7,867 nt of DNA from Spirochaetaceae bacterium (GCA_031255395.1 JAIRSQ010000165.1:1-7867), one strand, 5' to 3'; positions 1 through 6,977 are shown, numbered from the stretch's first letter. The notes: generated by a model not told the origin, from the sequence alone. Program-made: numbers and translations.

Positions 1-1188
1 GGCGATATCGAATCGATACCGTTCCTCGAAACTGCCCGCCAGATGATACAGGAAATGGGCCGGAACAACGTCATCTCGGTTCACCTGACGCTGATACCGG
101 AAGTGGCGGGCGCGGAACTCAAGACGAAGCCCACGCAGCACTCCGTCAAGGCGATGCAGGAACTCGGCATCCAGCCCAACGTGCTTGTCTGCCGCTCGCC
201 CATTATGCTGGACGATGAGACCCGCCGCAAGATAGCGCTGTTCACCAATGTCGAGAACGAGGCGGTCATTGTCTCGTACGACCTTTCCACGACGGTGTAC
301 GAACTGCCGCTCGTACTTCATAAACAAAAGCTGGACGAGATTGTGCTTGGCAAAATGGGTGTCGAGGTGCGCCACGCGAATCTTTCGGCATGGCACACGA
401 TGATGGACAAGTTTAGGGCGCGAAAAGGAACGGCGCGTATCGGCATCGTCGGCAAGTACATGGAGTTGCACGACGCTTACAAGTCCGTCTACGAGGCAAT
501 ATTTCACGCCGGCCTTGACTGCGGTGTCGAAACGGAGCTTGTCAAGCTGGATTCGGCGCGGTTAGAAGCGCCCGCCGACCTCGATTCGATACTCGGAAGC
601 GGCGGCTCGTCCCAGGTTGACGGCATACTGGTACCGGGCGGCTTCGGCGACCGGGGCATAGATGGCATGGTTAGGGCGGCGGAATGGGCAAGGACGCGCA
701 AGGTTCCGTTCTTTGGAATATGCCTTGGGATGCAGGTCATGGCGATAGAGTGGGCGCGTAACGTCCTGGGCTGGACCGATGCCGATTCGACAGAATTTTC
801 GCACGCCACGATGCATCCCGTGATAAGCCTCTTGGAGGATCAGGTTGATGTAAGGATGATGGGCGGCACGATGCGGCTCGGCAGAAGCGAGTCCCGCATC
901 ACTAAAGATACATTTTTGCACAAGGCTTACGGAGCAACCTCAATCCATGAACGGCACCGCCACCGCTATGAATTCTCGAATAAGTATCGCGAGGAGATGC
1001 TACAGTCAGGGCTCGTCATCAGCGCCGTTACGCCCGACGGCGCGCTGGTCGAGTCGGTCGAGTGGCCCGACCACCCGTGGGGCGCGGGCGTCCAGTTTCA
1101 CCCCGAATTCACGTCCAAGCCAACCGCCGCCAACCCGCTGTTTACGGCTTTCGTGCGGGCGATTATCGGCAATACGGCGAAATATTAA
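1..1188 (+). CDS. pyrG: CTP synthase, C-terminal part (5' end outside window)
   Basis: CTP synthase makes CTP from UTP, ATP and glutamine in the cytoplasm, the last step of pyrimidine nucleotide synthesis. The reading frame is open from base 1, so this is the final 395 residues of a protein usually near 540; about 140 N-terminal residues are missing. The fragment begins inside the conserved GDIES-PF-E stretch of the synthetase domain, followed by KTKPTQHSV and the N-V-L-V-C-R-S segment. The class I glutamine amidotransferase domain starts near fragment residue 139 (GIVGKYMELHDAY). It has the oxyanion-loop motif PGGFGDRG, the nucleophile elbow GICLGMQ with Cys codon 721-723, and GVQFHPEF with catalytic His at 1099-1101 and Glu at 1105-1107. 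All triad residues are present, so it looks functional. No convincing terminator follows the TAA. It is probably transcribed separately from the downstream operon, since a 136-base gap with a promoter candidate lies between them. Confidence 0.97.
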   Translation, partial: GDIESIPFLETARQMIQEMGRNNVISVHLTLIPEVAGAELKTKPTQHSVKAMQELGIQPNVLVCRSPIMLDDETRRKIALFTNVENEAVIVSYDLSTTVYELPLVLHKQKLDEIVLGKMGVEVRHANLSAWHTMMDKFRARKGTARIGIVGKYMELHDAYKSVYEAIFHAGLDCGVETELVKLDSARLEAPADLDSILGSGGSSQVDGILVPGGFGDRGIDGMVRAAEWARTRKVPFFGICLGMQVMAIEWARNVLGWTDADSTEFSHATMHPVISLLEDQVDVRMMGGTMRLGRSESRITKDTFLHKAYGATSIHERHRHRYEFSNKYREEMLQSGLVISAVTPDGALVESVEWPDHPWGAGVQFHPEFTSKPTAANPLFTAFVRAIIGNTAKY

Positions 1189-1230
1189 AGAGATGTCCGG
1201 CTAATAGCGGCACGGCTTGTAAATTTTGCT

Positions 1231-1258
1231 TTGCCTTAGGAGCAAAGAACCTTATAAT
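1231..1258 (+). promoter_or_regulatory. Candidate sigma70-type promoter of the Rnf-like operon
   Basis: TTGCCT at 1231-1236 (four of six matches to the -35 consensus) is followed after 16 bases by a perfect TATAAT at 1253-1258. Transcription would start near 1265, giving a leader of about 60 bases before the ATG at 1325. It lies in the only sizeable gap ahead of the six overlapping genes, so it is the best candidate to drive them all. A 6-bp inverted repeat (CTTTGC at 1229-1234 with GCAAAG at 1242-1247) overlaps the -35 region. A second possible -35, TTGACA at 1290-1295, has only a weak -10 (AATGTT at 1313-1318). Confidence 0.4.
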
Positions 1259-1324
1259 CAGAGGTTGCCCGCTTGCTTTTTGCGCCTTATTGACAAAAAA
1301 CCCGCCTTGGACAATGTTAATAAA

Positions 1325-1810
1325 ATGCACGTTCTTGATGAGAATTACGGTAACCTCATCTCTTTCCTTCAGAATCCGCTTTTTCTTTCAGGGTTTACAA
1401 GTTTTGTTTTTGCCCAACTCATTAAACTTGCAATAATGTTAACGAAGAGAGGCAAAAAAACCAGGCGGGAACTCATAACGTCTGTTTTATGGCGGACCGG
1501 CGGGATGCCGTCCAGCCATGCCGCGACTGTTTCGGCGCTGACGGTGTCGATAGCTATACACGAAGGCATAAACTCAAGCCTGTTCATAATGACATTCTTT
1601 TTTTCCATGATTGCCCTGCGCGACGCTGTCGGAGTGCGTCATTCGTCCGGCATGCAGGCAAAGGCCCTTAACGCGCTAGGGCGGACCCTTTCGGAACGTT
1701 TTGCCATCGAATATCATCCGGTAAAAGAGATACTCGGGCATAGACCGCTGGAGGTTGTCGTGGGCTGTTTCATAGGGTTTTTTATCGCGGCGGCCTATGC
1801 CTATCTGTAA
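1325..1810 (+). CDS. Divergent PAP2 family (DUF212) membrane protein
   Basis: Predicted 161-residue integral membrane protein of the DUF212 divergent PAP2 (acid phosphatase-like) family, likely acting on a lipid phosphate or pyrophosphate in the cytoplasmic membrane; the substrate is unknown. Motifs: GGMPSSHAA at residues 59-67 (the PAP2 P-S-S-H core), RDAVGVRHSSG at 99-109, and GHRPLEVVVG at 138-147, corresponding to the final conserved family block. Hydrophobic segments lie around residues 20-38, 63-79, 84-98 and 143-160. The ATG at 1325 was chosen because the family usually begins just ahead of an N-P-[VL] helix, as seen here (QNPLF). Longer in-frame starts are non-ATG and add unrelated residues. 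There is no clear ribosome-binding site. The stop overlaps the next gene by 14 bases, suggesting cotranscription and coupled translation. Family assignment is firm; any link to the Rnf-like subunits is inference from position. Confidence 0.88.
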   Translation: MHVLDENYGNLISFLQNPLFLSGFTSFVFAQLIKLAIMLTKRGKKTRRELITSVLWRTGGMPSSHAATVSALTVSIAIHEGINSSLFIMTFFFSMIALRDAVGVRHSSGMQAKALNALGRTLSERFAIEYHPVKEILGHRPLEVVVGCFIGFFIAAAYAYL

Positions 1811-3308
1811 AGCTGAATTCCCCAAAAAAATAAGCGTTTCTTTGATTTTTACGGCACTAGTCTGCTTGGTGCCGTTACTGTTTCTGGCAGCGGGGAGCAA
1901 ACCTGAACAGCGGCGGACGGTCGCGGGCGGTTATATCGCGCTGGTTACCGGCGAGCGGACGGATGACAGGCTGGTCGCGGAAAAGTTAAAAACCGCCGGA
2001 CTGAAAGACGTTTTGTCAGAATCCTCGCAATGGTTTTTCCTAAACGGCTTTTCCGAACTGCGGCGCGTCCCGCTCGACGAATTCGCCGATTCGCTGATAG
2101 AAACGGATCCTCGCAACGACGGCTACGCTAGCAGGCTTAGGGAGATTTTCGTGCGGGACGGCAGGCGGTACTTTTACATCCCTCAGTCGTCGATCCGCTC
2201 GTCGGACCCAGCCGTCATAGAGCGGCGCGTCAAAGACGCTTTGGAGGACACGCCTTACATAGATATAGCGTACGGCGCGTACCCTCGCGACGACCCATGG
2301 ACATTATTCATTTTTGTGGCGGCGGCCATGATTTGCCTTGCGATTTCTGCCTGCGCCTCGAAACCGCTTTCCGGCGGATCCGTTAAAGGCGATCCGGCGT
2401 TACTGCCGCTGACAGCGGCTGTGCTGCCCGCCGCCGCTCTTTTTACCGGATCGGGAGCTGCCGGCTTTGCCCTGGCCGCCGTGATGATGGCGCTGTTTGT
2501 AGCGTCAAGGCCGTTGCTAAAATCGCTTTTTATACGGCTGCGGCTTTCGGGCGGTTACGTCATATCCGCATCGAACCTTTCATGTGTCAAACAGTTGTTT
2601 TTAAGCGAAAAAGAAACATGGCTGTTACTGCTCGTTATGCTATTTACGGTTTGCCTGGCAGCGCGATCGGGAGCGACGCGCGTTCCGCTTGCCGTCCTGT
2701 TTTTTTGTTTGAGCGCGTCGGTTGCCGTCGGCGAGGAGAGCGCGCCGCGGGGAGGCCATATACGCTTTTTTCCGGTCGCGATACGGCCGGACGCGGGCGG
2801 AAAATGCCGGCACGCGCTTATCGCGCTGCCGTTTACGCTTGCGTCCATTGCCGCGCTCGTGATCCCGCTGTTCGCGCAGCCGCGCGCGGGAGCCGCGATA
2901 CGGCCGGATACCGGCAAAAATTCCGGAATTCCCCTCGTCAGCGCGGACGACTACGCCGCGCACGTCGAGTTTCAACAAAACTTCTCGTTAAAGAGACTCG
3001 CCTCAGCGGATGACGTAGCGTATACCGTCTTCGGAGCCGGCGCAGACGGCCTGCTTCATCCTTCAGGAAGCGCGCACCCAATCGCCGATACAAACGCCGT
3101 TATTCCGCCGTTCCCGCTCGAAAGACTCGCCGGTTTTCTTGCCGGAACCGGGGCGGACATCCCGCTTCCCCCCGTTTTTGAAATTCGCAGCCTGATAGCG
3201 GCGCTAATGGGCATGGCGATCTACCTTCCCGTTATCGCGGCTATGGCGAATGCCAATAGAAAAAAAGAAAGAAATAAGTTATATATTACTCAAAGGGAAT
3301 CGGCATGA
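1797..3308 (+). CDS. Unnamed polytopic membrane protein, first large gene of the Rnf-like operon
   Basis: I do not recognise this 503-residue protein as a named family. Hydropathy read by eye gives eight membrane segments: about 13-33, 168-187, 201-217, 220-236, 274-288, 295-311, 339-360 and 464-484. Basic residues at the N-terminus, at 238-250 and at the C-terminal KKERNK tail fit both ends in the cytoplasm, which places two soluble domains (34-167 and 361-463) outside. The first soluble domain is charged and not repetitive. A tetrapeptide S-G-A-T (residues 291-294, codons 2667-2678) lies at the predicted external turn between helices 5 and 6. The same motif is the covalent FMN attachment site in RnfD/RnfG/NqrB/NqrC, but it lacks the usual upstream Asp here. 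Translation probably couples to the DUF212 gene (14-base overlap, no ribosome-binding site seen), and its stop overlaps the rnfC start as ATGA. I recall a similar unnamed gene beside the Rnf genes of Treponema pallidum, which should be checked. A role as an accessory subunit is inference. Confidence 0.85.
   Translation: MPICKAEFPKKISVSLIFTALVCLVPLLFLAAGSKPEQRRTVAGGYIALVTGERTDDRLVAEKLKTAGLKDVLSESSQWFFLNGFSELRRVPLDEFADSLIETDPRNDGYASRLREIFVRDGRRYFYIPQSSIRSSDPAVIERRVKDALEDTPYIDIAYGAYPRDDPWTLFIFVAAAMICLAISACASKPLSGGSVKGDPALLPLTAAVLPAAALFTGSGAAGFALAAVMMALFVASRPLLKSLFIRLRLSGGYVISASNLSCVKQLFLSEKETWLLLLVMLFTVCLAARSGATRVPLAVLFFCLSASVAVGEESAPRGGHIRFFPVAIRPDAGGKCRHALIALPFTLASIAALVIPLFAQPRAGAAIRPDTGKNSGIPLVSADDYAAHVEFQQNFSLKRLASADDVAYTVFGAGADGLLHPSGSAHPIADTNAVIPPFPLERLAGFLAGTGADIPLPPVFEIRSLIAALMGMAIYLPVIAAMANANRKKERNKLYITQRESA
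3292..3298 (+). promoter_or_regulatory. Ribosome-binding site of rnfC-like gene
   Basis: AAAGGGA ends six bases before the ATG at 3305. It lies inside the 3' end of the 503-codon gene and supports the start that overlaps the upstream TGA as ATGA. Confidence 0.65.
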
Positions 3309-4696
3309 AAGTTTATTCGTTTTCTAAAGGCGGAATACAGTTCGAGGACGGCTTTGCGCCGCGGCAGGAGCATAGCCGCCTTGCTTTTTTGCCTGAAACC
3401 GTCATAATGCCGCTGTCAACCGAGGCGGGTTGCCGGTCGTACCCGGTCGTGTTACCAGGCCAGCATATCGAAGAAGGCGTACTCATAGCACGCGGGCAGG
3501 GCGCGGGTTCGGCGAACATACACTCGCCCATTCCCGGAAAACTTGTAAAGACCATAAAATGGGGAACCGAGTCGGGCGTCGTTTCGGACGCGCTGGTGAT
3601 ACGGCTCGAAGGCAGTTTCAGCAGGCTGGGAAAGTCCAAAACAGCGAACGAATGGACGGGGTTGAGCGGCTTTGAAATAAGATCGCTGTTGGCTGAATAC
3701 GGCGTTATAGAGATGGAAGGGCTGGGACGTCCGCTATGTGATATTCTTTCCGCTCTAGAGCCGACAAGAGAGCCGCTTACGCTGGCAGTACGCTGTGTTT
3801 TCGACGATCCGTGGCTTGCCGCCGACTACTGTCTTTGCAACGAGAACCCTGACGAGGTAGTCGAAGGCGGACTGATAGCCGCCCGCGCCGCCGGCGCGTC
3901 CGCAATGATATTTGCCGTCTCCGCTGCCGAGAAGCGGCTTGGCGAAATCCTGACGGACGCCGCAAAACGGAACGAGGCGGCAGGAAGGCTTGCCGTGGCG
4001 TCCGTTACTGCCGGCTCGCGCTATCCCCAGCACAGCGATTACGAGATGAACGCGATACTGTCCCGACACGCGAAAAACGAAGGCTTGGCAAAAGGCCGTT
4101 TCCTTATTTTGAGTCCGGCCACGCTTGCCGCCGTGTACGAGGCGGTCGTTATGCGGGCTCCGGTTCTGGAACGGTACATCGCCGTAGGCGGCCCTGCCGT
4201 TAAGCGTCCGGCTGTGCTAAAGGCACGTATAGGCAGCCGGTTGCGGAACCTTTTCGCTGAATGCGGCGGTTTTCGCCGCAAAACGAATGACGCTGGCGGC
4301 AGCGAGCCGGATTTTGCCGTTATCGGCTCGCCTCTGCTAGGACGCGCCGCCGTTCTCGACGAACCGGTTCTAAAGACAAGCCGCGCCGTGTTTGCCCCCG
4401 CCATGAAAAGCGATAAAGGCGTTCTAAAATCTCTTTTACGCCTGAAAAGCGCGCGAAAATTCATGCCGATGGCGGTCTGCATAAACTGCGGCGAGTGCAG
4501 AAGCGTTTGTCCGGCGAAGCTTGATCCAGAACACCTGTACAAGCGCATAAAGACCGGCAAACACTCCGATTCGCTGTTACAGATGGTTTCAGGCTGCATA
4601 GGCTGCGGCTGTTGCGAGGCAGTCTGCCCGTCAAAACTGCCGCTGTGCGCGGCAATAGCGCGTTTCACATTCAAAGGAGCCGCCCGTGCCGTATAA
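3305..4696 (+). CDS. rnfC: RnfC-like electron transport subunit with two [4Fe-4S] motifs
   Basis: RnfC is the peripheral cytoplasmic subunit of the Rnf complex that exchanges electrons with NAD(H). The 463-residue protein has the RnfC N-terminal barrel-sandwich pattern (residues 31-86, with LPGQHIEEGVLIARG and HSPIPGKL), a degenerate Rossmann-like middle region, an SLBB-like region near 260-360, and two C-terminal ferredoxin motifs: C392-x2-C395-x2-C398-x3-C402-P and C431-x2-C434-x2-C437-x3-C441-P. All eight cysteines are present. Unusually, the glycine-rich loop expected as GxGGAGFP after the LS-x-EI helix reads M-E-G-L-G-R-P-L (137-144), and the usual NGAECEPYLTADHR block reads V-R-C-V-F-D-D-P-W-L-A-A-D-Y. 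NADH/FMN binding is therefore doubtful. Length is typical of a compact RnfC. It begins at an ATGA overlap with the previous gene and overlaps rnfD by 11 bases. Two ferredoxin motifs exclude NqrA. Family confidence is high; enzymatic activity is uncertain. Confidence 0.88.
   Translation: MKVYSFSKGGIQFEDGFAPRQEHSRLAFLPETVIMPLSTEAGCRSYPVVLPGQHIEEGVLIARGQGAGSANIHSPIPGKLVKTIKWGTESGVVSDALVIRLEGSFSRLGKSKTANEWTGLSGFEIRSLLAEYGVIEMEGLGRPLCDILSALEPTREPLTLAVRCVFDDPWLAADYCLCNENPDEVVEGGLIAARAAGASAMIFAVSAAEKRLGEILTDAAKRNEAAGRLAVASVTAGSRYPQHSDYEMNAILSRHAKNEGLAKGRFLILSPATLAAVYEAVVMRAPVLERYIAVGGPAVKRPAVLKARIGSRLRNLFAECGGFRRKTNDAGGSEPDFAVIGSPLLGRAAVLDEPVLKTSRAVFAPAMKSDKGVLKSLLRLKSARKFMPMAVCINCGECRSVCPAKLDPEHLYKRIKTGKHSDSLLQMVSGCIGCGCCEAVCPSKLPLCAAIARFTFKGAARAV
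4673..4679 (+). promoter_or_regulatory. Ribosome-binding site selecting the GTG start of rnfD
   Basis: A strong AAAGGAG lies six bases ahead of the GTG at 4686. This decides the start: GTG rather than the ATG further inside (codon 24), which would remove the N-terminal segment preceding the first helix. Confidence 0.75.
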
Positions 4697-5762
4697 AACG
4701 ACGGCTCTTTTCGAGCGTGCGCACACAAGCGTCGCGTATTCCTACACGGCGCGGATGTGGATAATAAGCCTTTACGCTGCCGTTGCCGCGCTACAGTCCG
4801 CGCTGGGCGACGGCGGAAAATCGCTTTTCGTTGCGCTGGCAGCGCTTGTTGCGGCCATGCTCACGGAATTTATTGCCGGACTGATAACTAATCGCCACAC
4901 GGCGCTCGACGGCAGCGCGGCAGCCTCGGCTCTCATTCTAGGACTGCTGTTGCCCAACCAAACGCCGCCGGCTTTTGCCGCCGTCGGAGCCGTTTTCGCG
5001 ACGCTTGTCGTAAAATTCAGTTTTGGAGGACTTGGCGCCAACTGGATGAATCCCGCCGTTTCCGGCTGGCTGTTCGTACGTTTCGCTTGGCCGGGAGTCT
5101 TTGGCAAAGCCATCGGCGACTCGCCGGATTTGTTAATTGCCGGAAAAATCATTAACAGCGGCGGCTACGCGACAGGCTCGCCATGGGAAATCCTTAGCCA
5201 AAACGGTTTCATGCCAAATGCCGCTCCGATAACGAGAACCTTTGAAAACACGGCGTTTTCCAAATTCAATGTGGAAATACCCGCCGGGTACTTGGATTTT
5301 TTCGCCTCGCCCGGAACCGCGATAATAGGCGACAGGGGAGTATACGCTCTCCTGCTGTGCAGCATCATTGTTGCCGCCTTGGGTATCATACGGCTCTCAA
5401 TACCGGCCGTCTATCTTGCCGTCTACATCACGCTGGTAAAATTCGCCGGAGCGCTGCCTATGGGCGGCGGACTATGGGCAGGCGATGTGTTTTTTGGCCT
5501 GTTTTCGGGGGGAACTCTGATAACAGCGTTCCTGTTAATGACGGAGCCGGTTACCGGCCCCAAGTCAACTTTCGGCAAACTTCTGTTCGCGTGCGCGGCG
5601 GCCGCGCTGGCGTTTTTTTTCCGGTACATGAAGAGCGAGCCTTACGGAGCGTTCTTTGCCGTAGCGCTACTCAATACGCTTACGCCGCTCTTCCGTGCCG
5701 CCGAAAGCCGCTTGTTTTATTTACGGGGGACGGAGAGCATGAGGAGCGGCAATGAGCGTTAA
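4686..5762 (+). CDS. rnfD: RnfD-like membrane subunit of Rnf/Nqr electron transport complex
   Basis: RnfD (homologous to NqrB) is a membrane subunit that carries covalent FMN and belongs to the ion-translocating core. This 358-residue protein has about nine hydrophobic segments and the expected family blocks in order: DGSA (75-78) followed by an LILGLLLP helix, KFSFGGLGANWMNPA (110-124), an external loop at about 140-205, LSIPAVYLA (237-245), TEPVTGP (286-292; usually T-D-P), and NTLTPLF (330-336). It starts at GTG behind a strong AAAGGAG, overlapping rnfC by 11 bases, and overlaps the next gene by 11 bases. Odd: where the flavinylated S-G-A-T should sit in the external loop, the sequence reads T163-G164-S165-P166 (codons 5172-5183), with Pro in place of the modified Thr. 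Covalent FMN may therefore be absent or attached atypically. RnfD family membership is secure; the cofactor content is not. Confidence 0.92.
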   Translation: MPYKTTALFERAHTSVAYSYTARMWIISLYAAVAALQSALGDGGKSLFVALAALVAAMLTEFIAGLITNRHTALDGSAAASALILGLLLPNQTPPAFAAVGAVFATLVVKFSFGGLGANWMNPAVSGWLFVRFAWPGVFGKAIGDSPDLLIAGKIINSGGYATGSPWEILSQNGFMPNAAPITRTFENTAFSKFNVEIPAGYLDFFASPGTAIIGDRGVYALLLCSIIVAALGIIRLSIPAVYLAVYITLVKFAGALPMGGGLWAGDVFFGLFSGGTLITAFLLMTEPVTGPKSTFGKLLFACAAAALAFFFRYMKSEPYGAFFAVALLNTLTPLFRAAESRLFYLRGTESMRSGNER

Positions 5763-6273
5763 AAACGAACAGCCAGAGCTCGCGTTTTTTGACAGGATAA
5801 AACGCTTTGCGGGAAATCTTAGCGAAACGTCTGTTTTTGCGGCGTGGTTCATCGCCATAACGTTGACGGGAGCGTTGTTTTGGGGATGTTCAGCCGGACT
5901 GCGGGACAGCATAACCATAAGAACGGTAAACCGGTTTCTAACCGGTATCGGTGAAAGCAGGCGAATAGAATCGGCGGTTTCGACATGGAACGTTCCAGGT
6001 CGCGTTACGCAGATTGGAACATGGTATACGATGACAAGCGCTGAACTGGCCGTCATATTTCCGCTCGTCACAGACGGGATTTTTTCGCCATATCTGGCGA
6101 TAATTGACAGTGACGGCAGGCTGGGCACGCTGGTTCCGTTGACGGCAAACGGCGATAAAATCCTGCCGCGGACAAATCCCGGATATTTGCAAATCTGGAT
6201 AGACAGAATCGAAAAAAACGCCGCCATACTTGAACAGTCTCAAGACGAAAGAGACAGACGGAGGATGCAATGA
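5752..6273 (+). CDS. Small single-pass membrane protein in the RnfG position, no flavinylation motif
   Basis: This 173-residue protein occupies the slot where RnfG (the periplasmic flavoprotein subunit) is expected, between rnfD and the rnfE-like gene. It has a short basic cytoplasmic N-terminus, one membrane helix at about 27-49, and a soluble part probably outside the membrane, ending in a charged tail rich in Asp, Glu and Arg. A stretch around 114-152 (YLAIIDSDGRLG, then P-R-T-N-P-G-Y) loosely recalls the first half of an FMN_bind domain, where a 'v-id-dG-i' strand precedes an ETPG segment. The protein ends without any [ST]-G-A-[ST] motif outside the helix. It may be a truncated RnfG or an unrelated replacement; sequence alone does not decide. 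The ATG at 5752 has GAGGAG (5741-5746) five bases upstream. It overlaps rnfD by 11 bases, and its TGA overlaps the next ATG as ATGA, so it is certainly part of the operon. Confidence 0.8.
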   Translation: MSVKNEQPELAFFDRIKRFAGNLSETSVFAAWFIAITLTGALFWGCSAGLRDSITIRTVNRFLTGIGESRRIESAVSTWNVPGRVTQIGTWYTMTSAELAVIFPLVTDGIFSPYLAIIDSDGRLGTLVPLTANGDKILPRTNPGYLQIWIDRIEKNAAILEQSQDERDRRRMQ

Positions 6274-6908
6274 CCGGCACGGAAGCAATCACGGCAAAAA
6301 AACTGATAGGCATGCTGTATCCGCCGGTATCTTCGATGAGCGGTATCGCGCTGTTCATAATAGCGGGCAGCCGGTTCTCGTACGCGATAGTTGCGGTCTG
6401 CTCTCTGTTCTGGGTTTTCCTGCTAGGCACGTTCGCGAACGCCATGTTACGCGGCGTCTCGTCGAAAACCGGGCGCAAACTGCTCAACGTGATGTTCGCG
6501 TCATCAGCGGGCAGTCTGTATTATCTTTTTCTATACCTGCTAAATCCGTTGCTTGCTATGGAAACCGTGCTAATTTGCGCCCTTTCTCCTGTTTTCTTCA
6601 TGGCAAGCGGCCTTAGCGCCGCGCCTGAGAACCCGCACGAAGAAGAAACGATCAAGAAAGCGGCACGCTATCCGCTATCTCTGGGCATCGTAACGCTCGT
6701 ATTTTCACTGTTAAGAGAGCCGCTTGGCTTCGCGACATTGTCAGTCCCCGGCGGCAAGCGCGGCATAATAGAACTGTTCAACTCCGCCGGCCAGTATCCG
6801 TACGCCGTGCAACTGGTTTCAAGTTCCACAGGCGCGCTTTTCCTGTTGGCATACCTAATGGTTGCCCTGCGTTACATGGCAAACAGCGATTCACGCCTTA
6901 GGCCGTGA
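6270..6908 (+). CDS. rnfE: RnfE/RnfA-family membrane protein (divergent)
   Basis: A 212-residue protein with about six membrane helices, matching the size and layout of the RnfA/RnfE (NqrD/NqrE) family. In intact complexes the two members of this family together hold a membrane-embedded [2Fe-2S] cluster, each giving two cysteines. The strongest family signal is L-L-R-E-P-L-G-F-A-T-L at 147-157, matching the R-E-I-L-G-x-G-T block typical of RnfE. C103 in VLICALSPVFFMAS corresponds to the conserved 'VNC' helix. The first helix, where L-G-L-C-P is expected, reads P-P-V-S-S-M-S-G, so the first cysteine appears lost; C44 lies in a different helix. RnfE is preferred over RnfA from the REPLGFATL block, but the symbol is less certain than the family. 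The ATG at 6270 overlaps the upstream TGA, with GGAGG at 6260-6264 as ribosome-binding site. It is the last operon gene; no rnfA or rnfB follows. Confidence 0.8.
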   Translation: MTGTEAITAKKLIGMLYPPVSSMSGIALFIIAGSRFSYAIVAVCSLFWVFLLGTFANAMLRGVSSKTGRKLLNVMFASSAGSLYYLFLYLLNPLLAMETVLICALSPVFFMASGLSAAPENPHEEETIKKAARYPLSLGIVTLVFSLLREPLGFATLSVPGGKRGIIELFNSAGQYPYAVQLVSSSTGALFLLAYLMVALRYMANSDSRLRP

Positions 6909-6977
6909 GGTTTCATGTTTCGATTGCATATAGAGTTTGCTTTGGGTCTGCCTGAGCTAAACGTTTTGGCGGAGTCC

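Noticed and set aside
1189..1250. Intrinsic terminator for pyrG
   Set aside because: Only a six-base inverted repeat without a T-run was found, and it overlaps the promoter candidate.
1226..1324. N-terminal extension of the DUF212 protein from a TTG at 1226
   Set aside because: The added residues do not resemble the family, and the stretch contains the best promoter of the gap; the ATG at 1325 gives a typical length.
4039..4728. Long minus-strand open frame of 229 codons
   Set aside because: It lies opposite the two-ferredoxin-motif region of rnfC; long antisense frames are common in GC-biased coding sequence, and no motif is visible.
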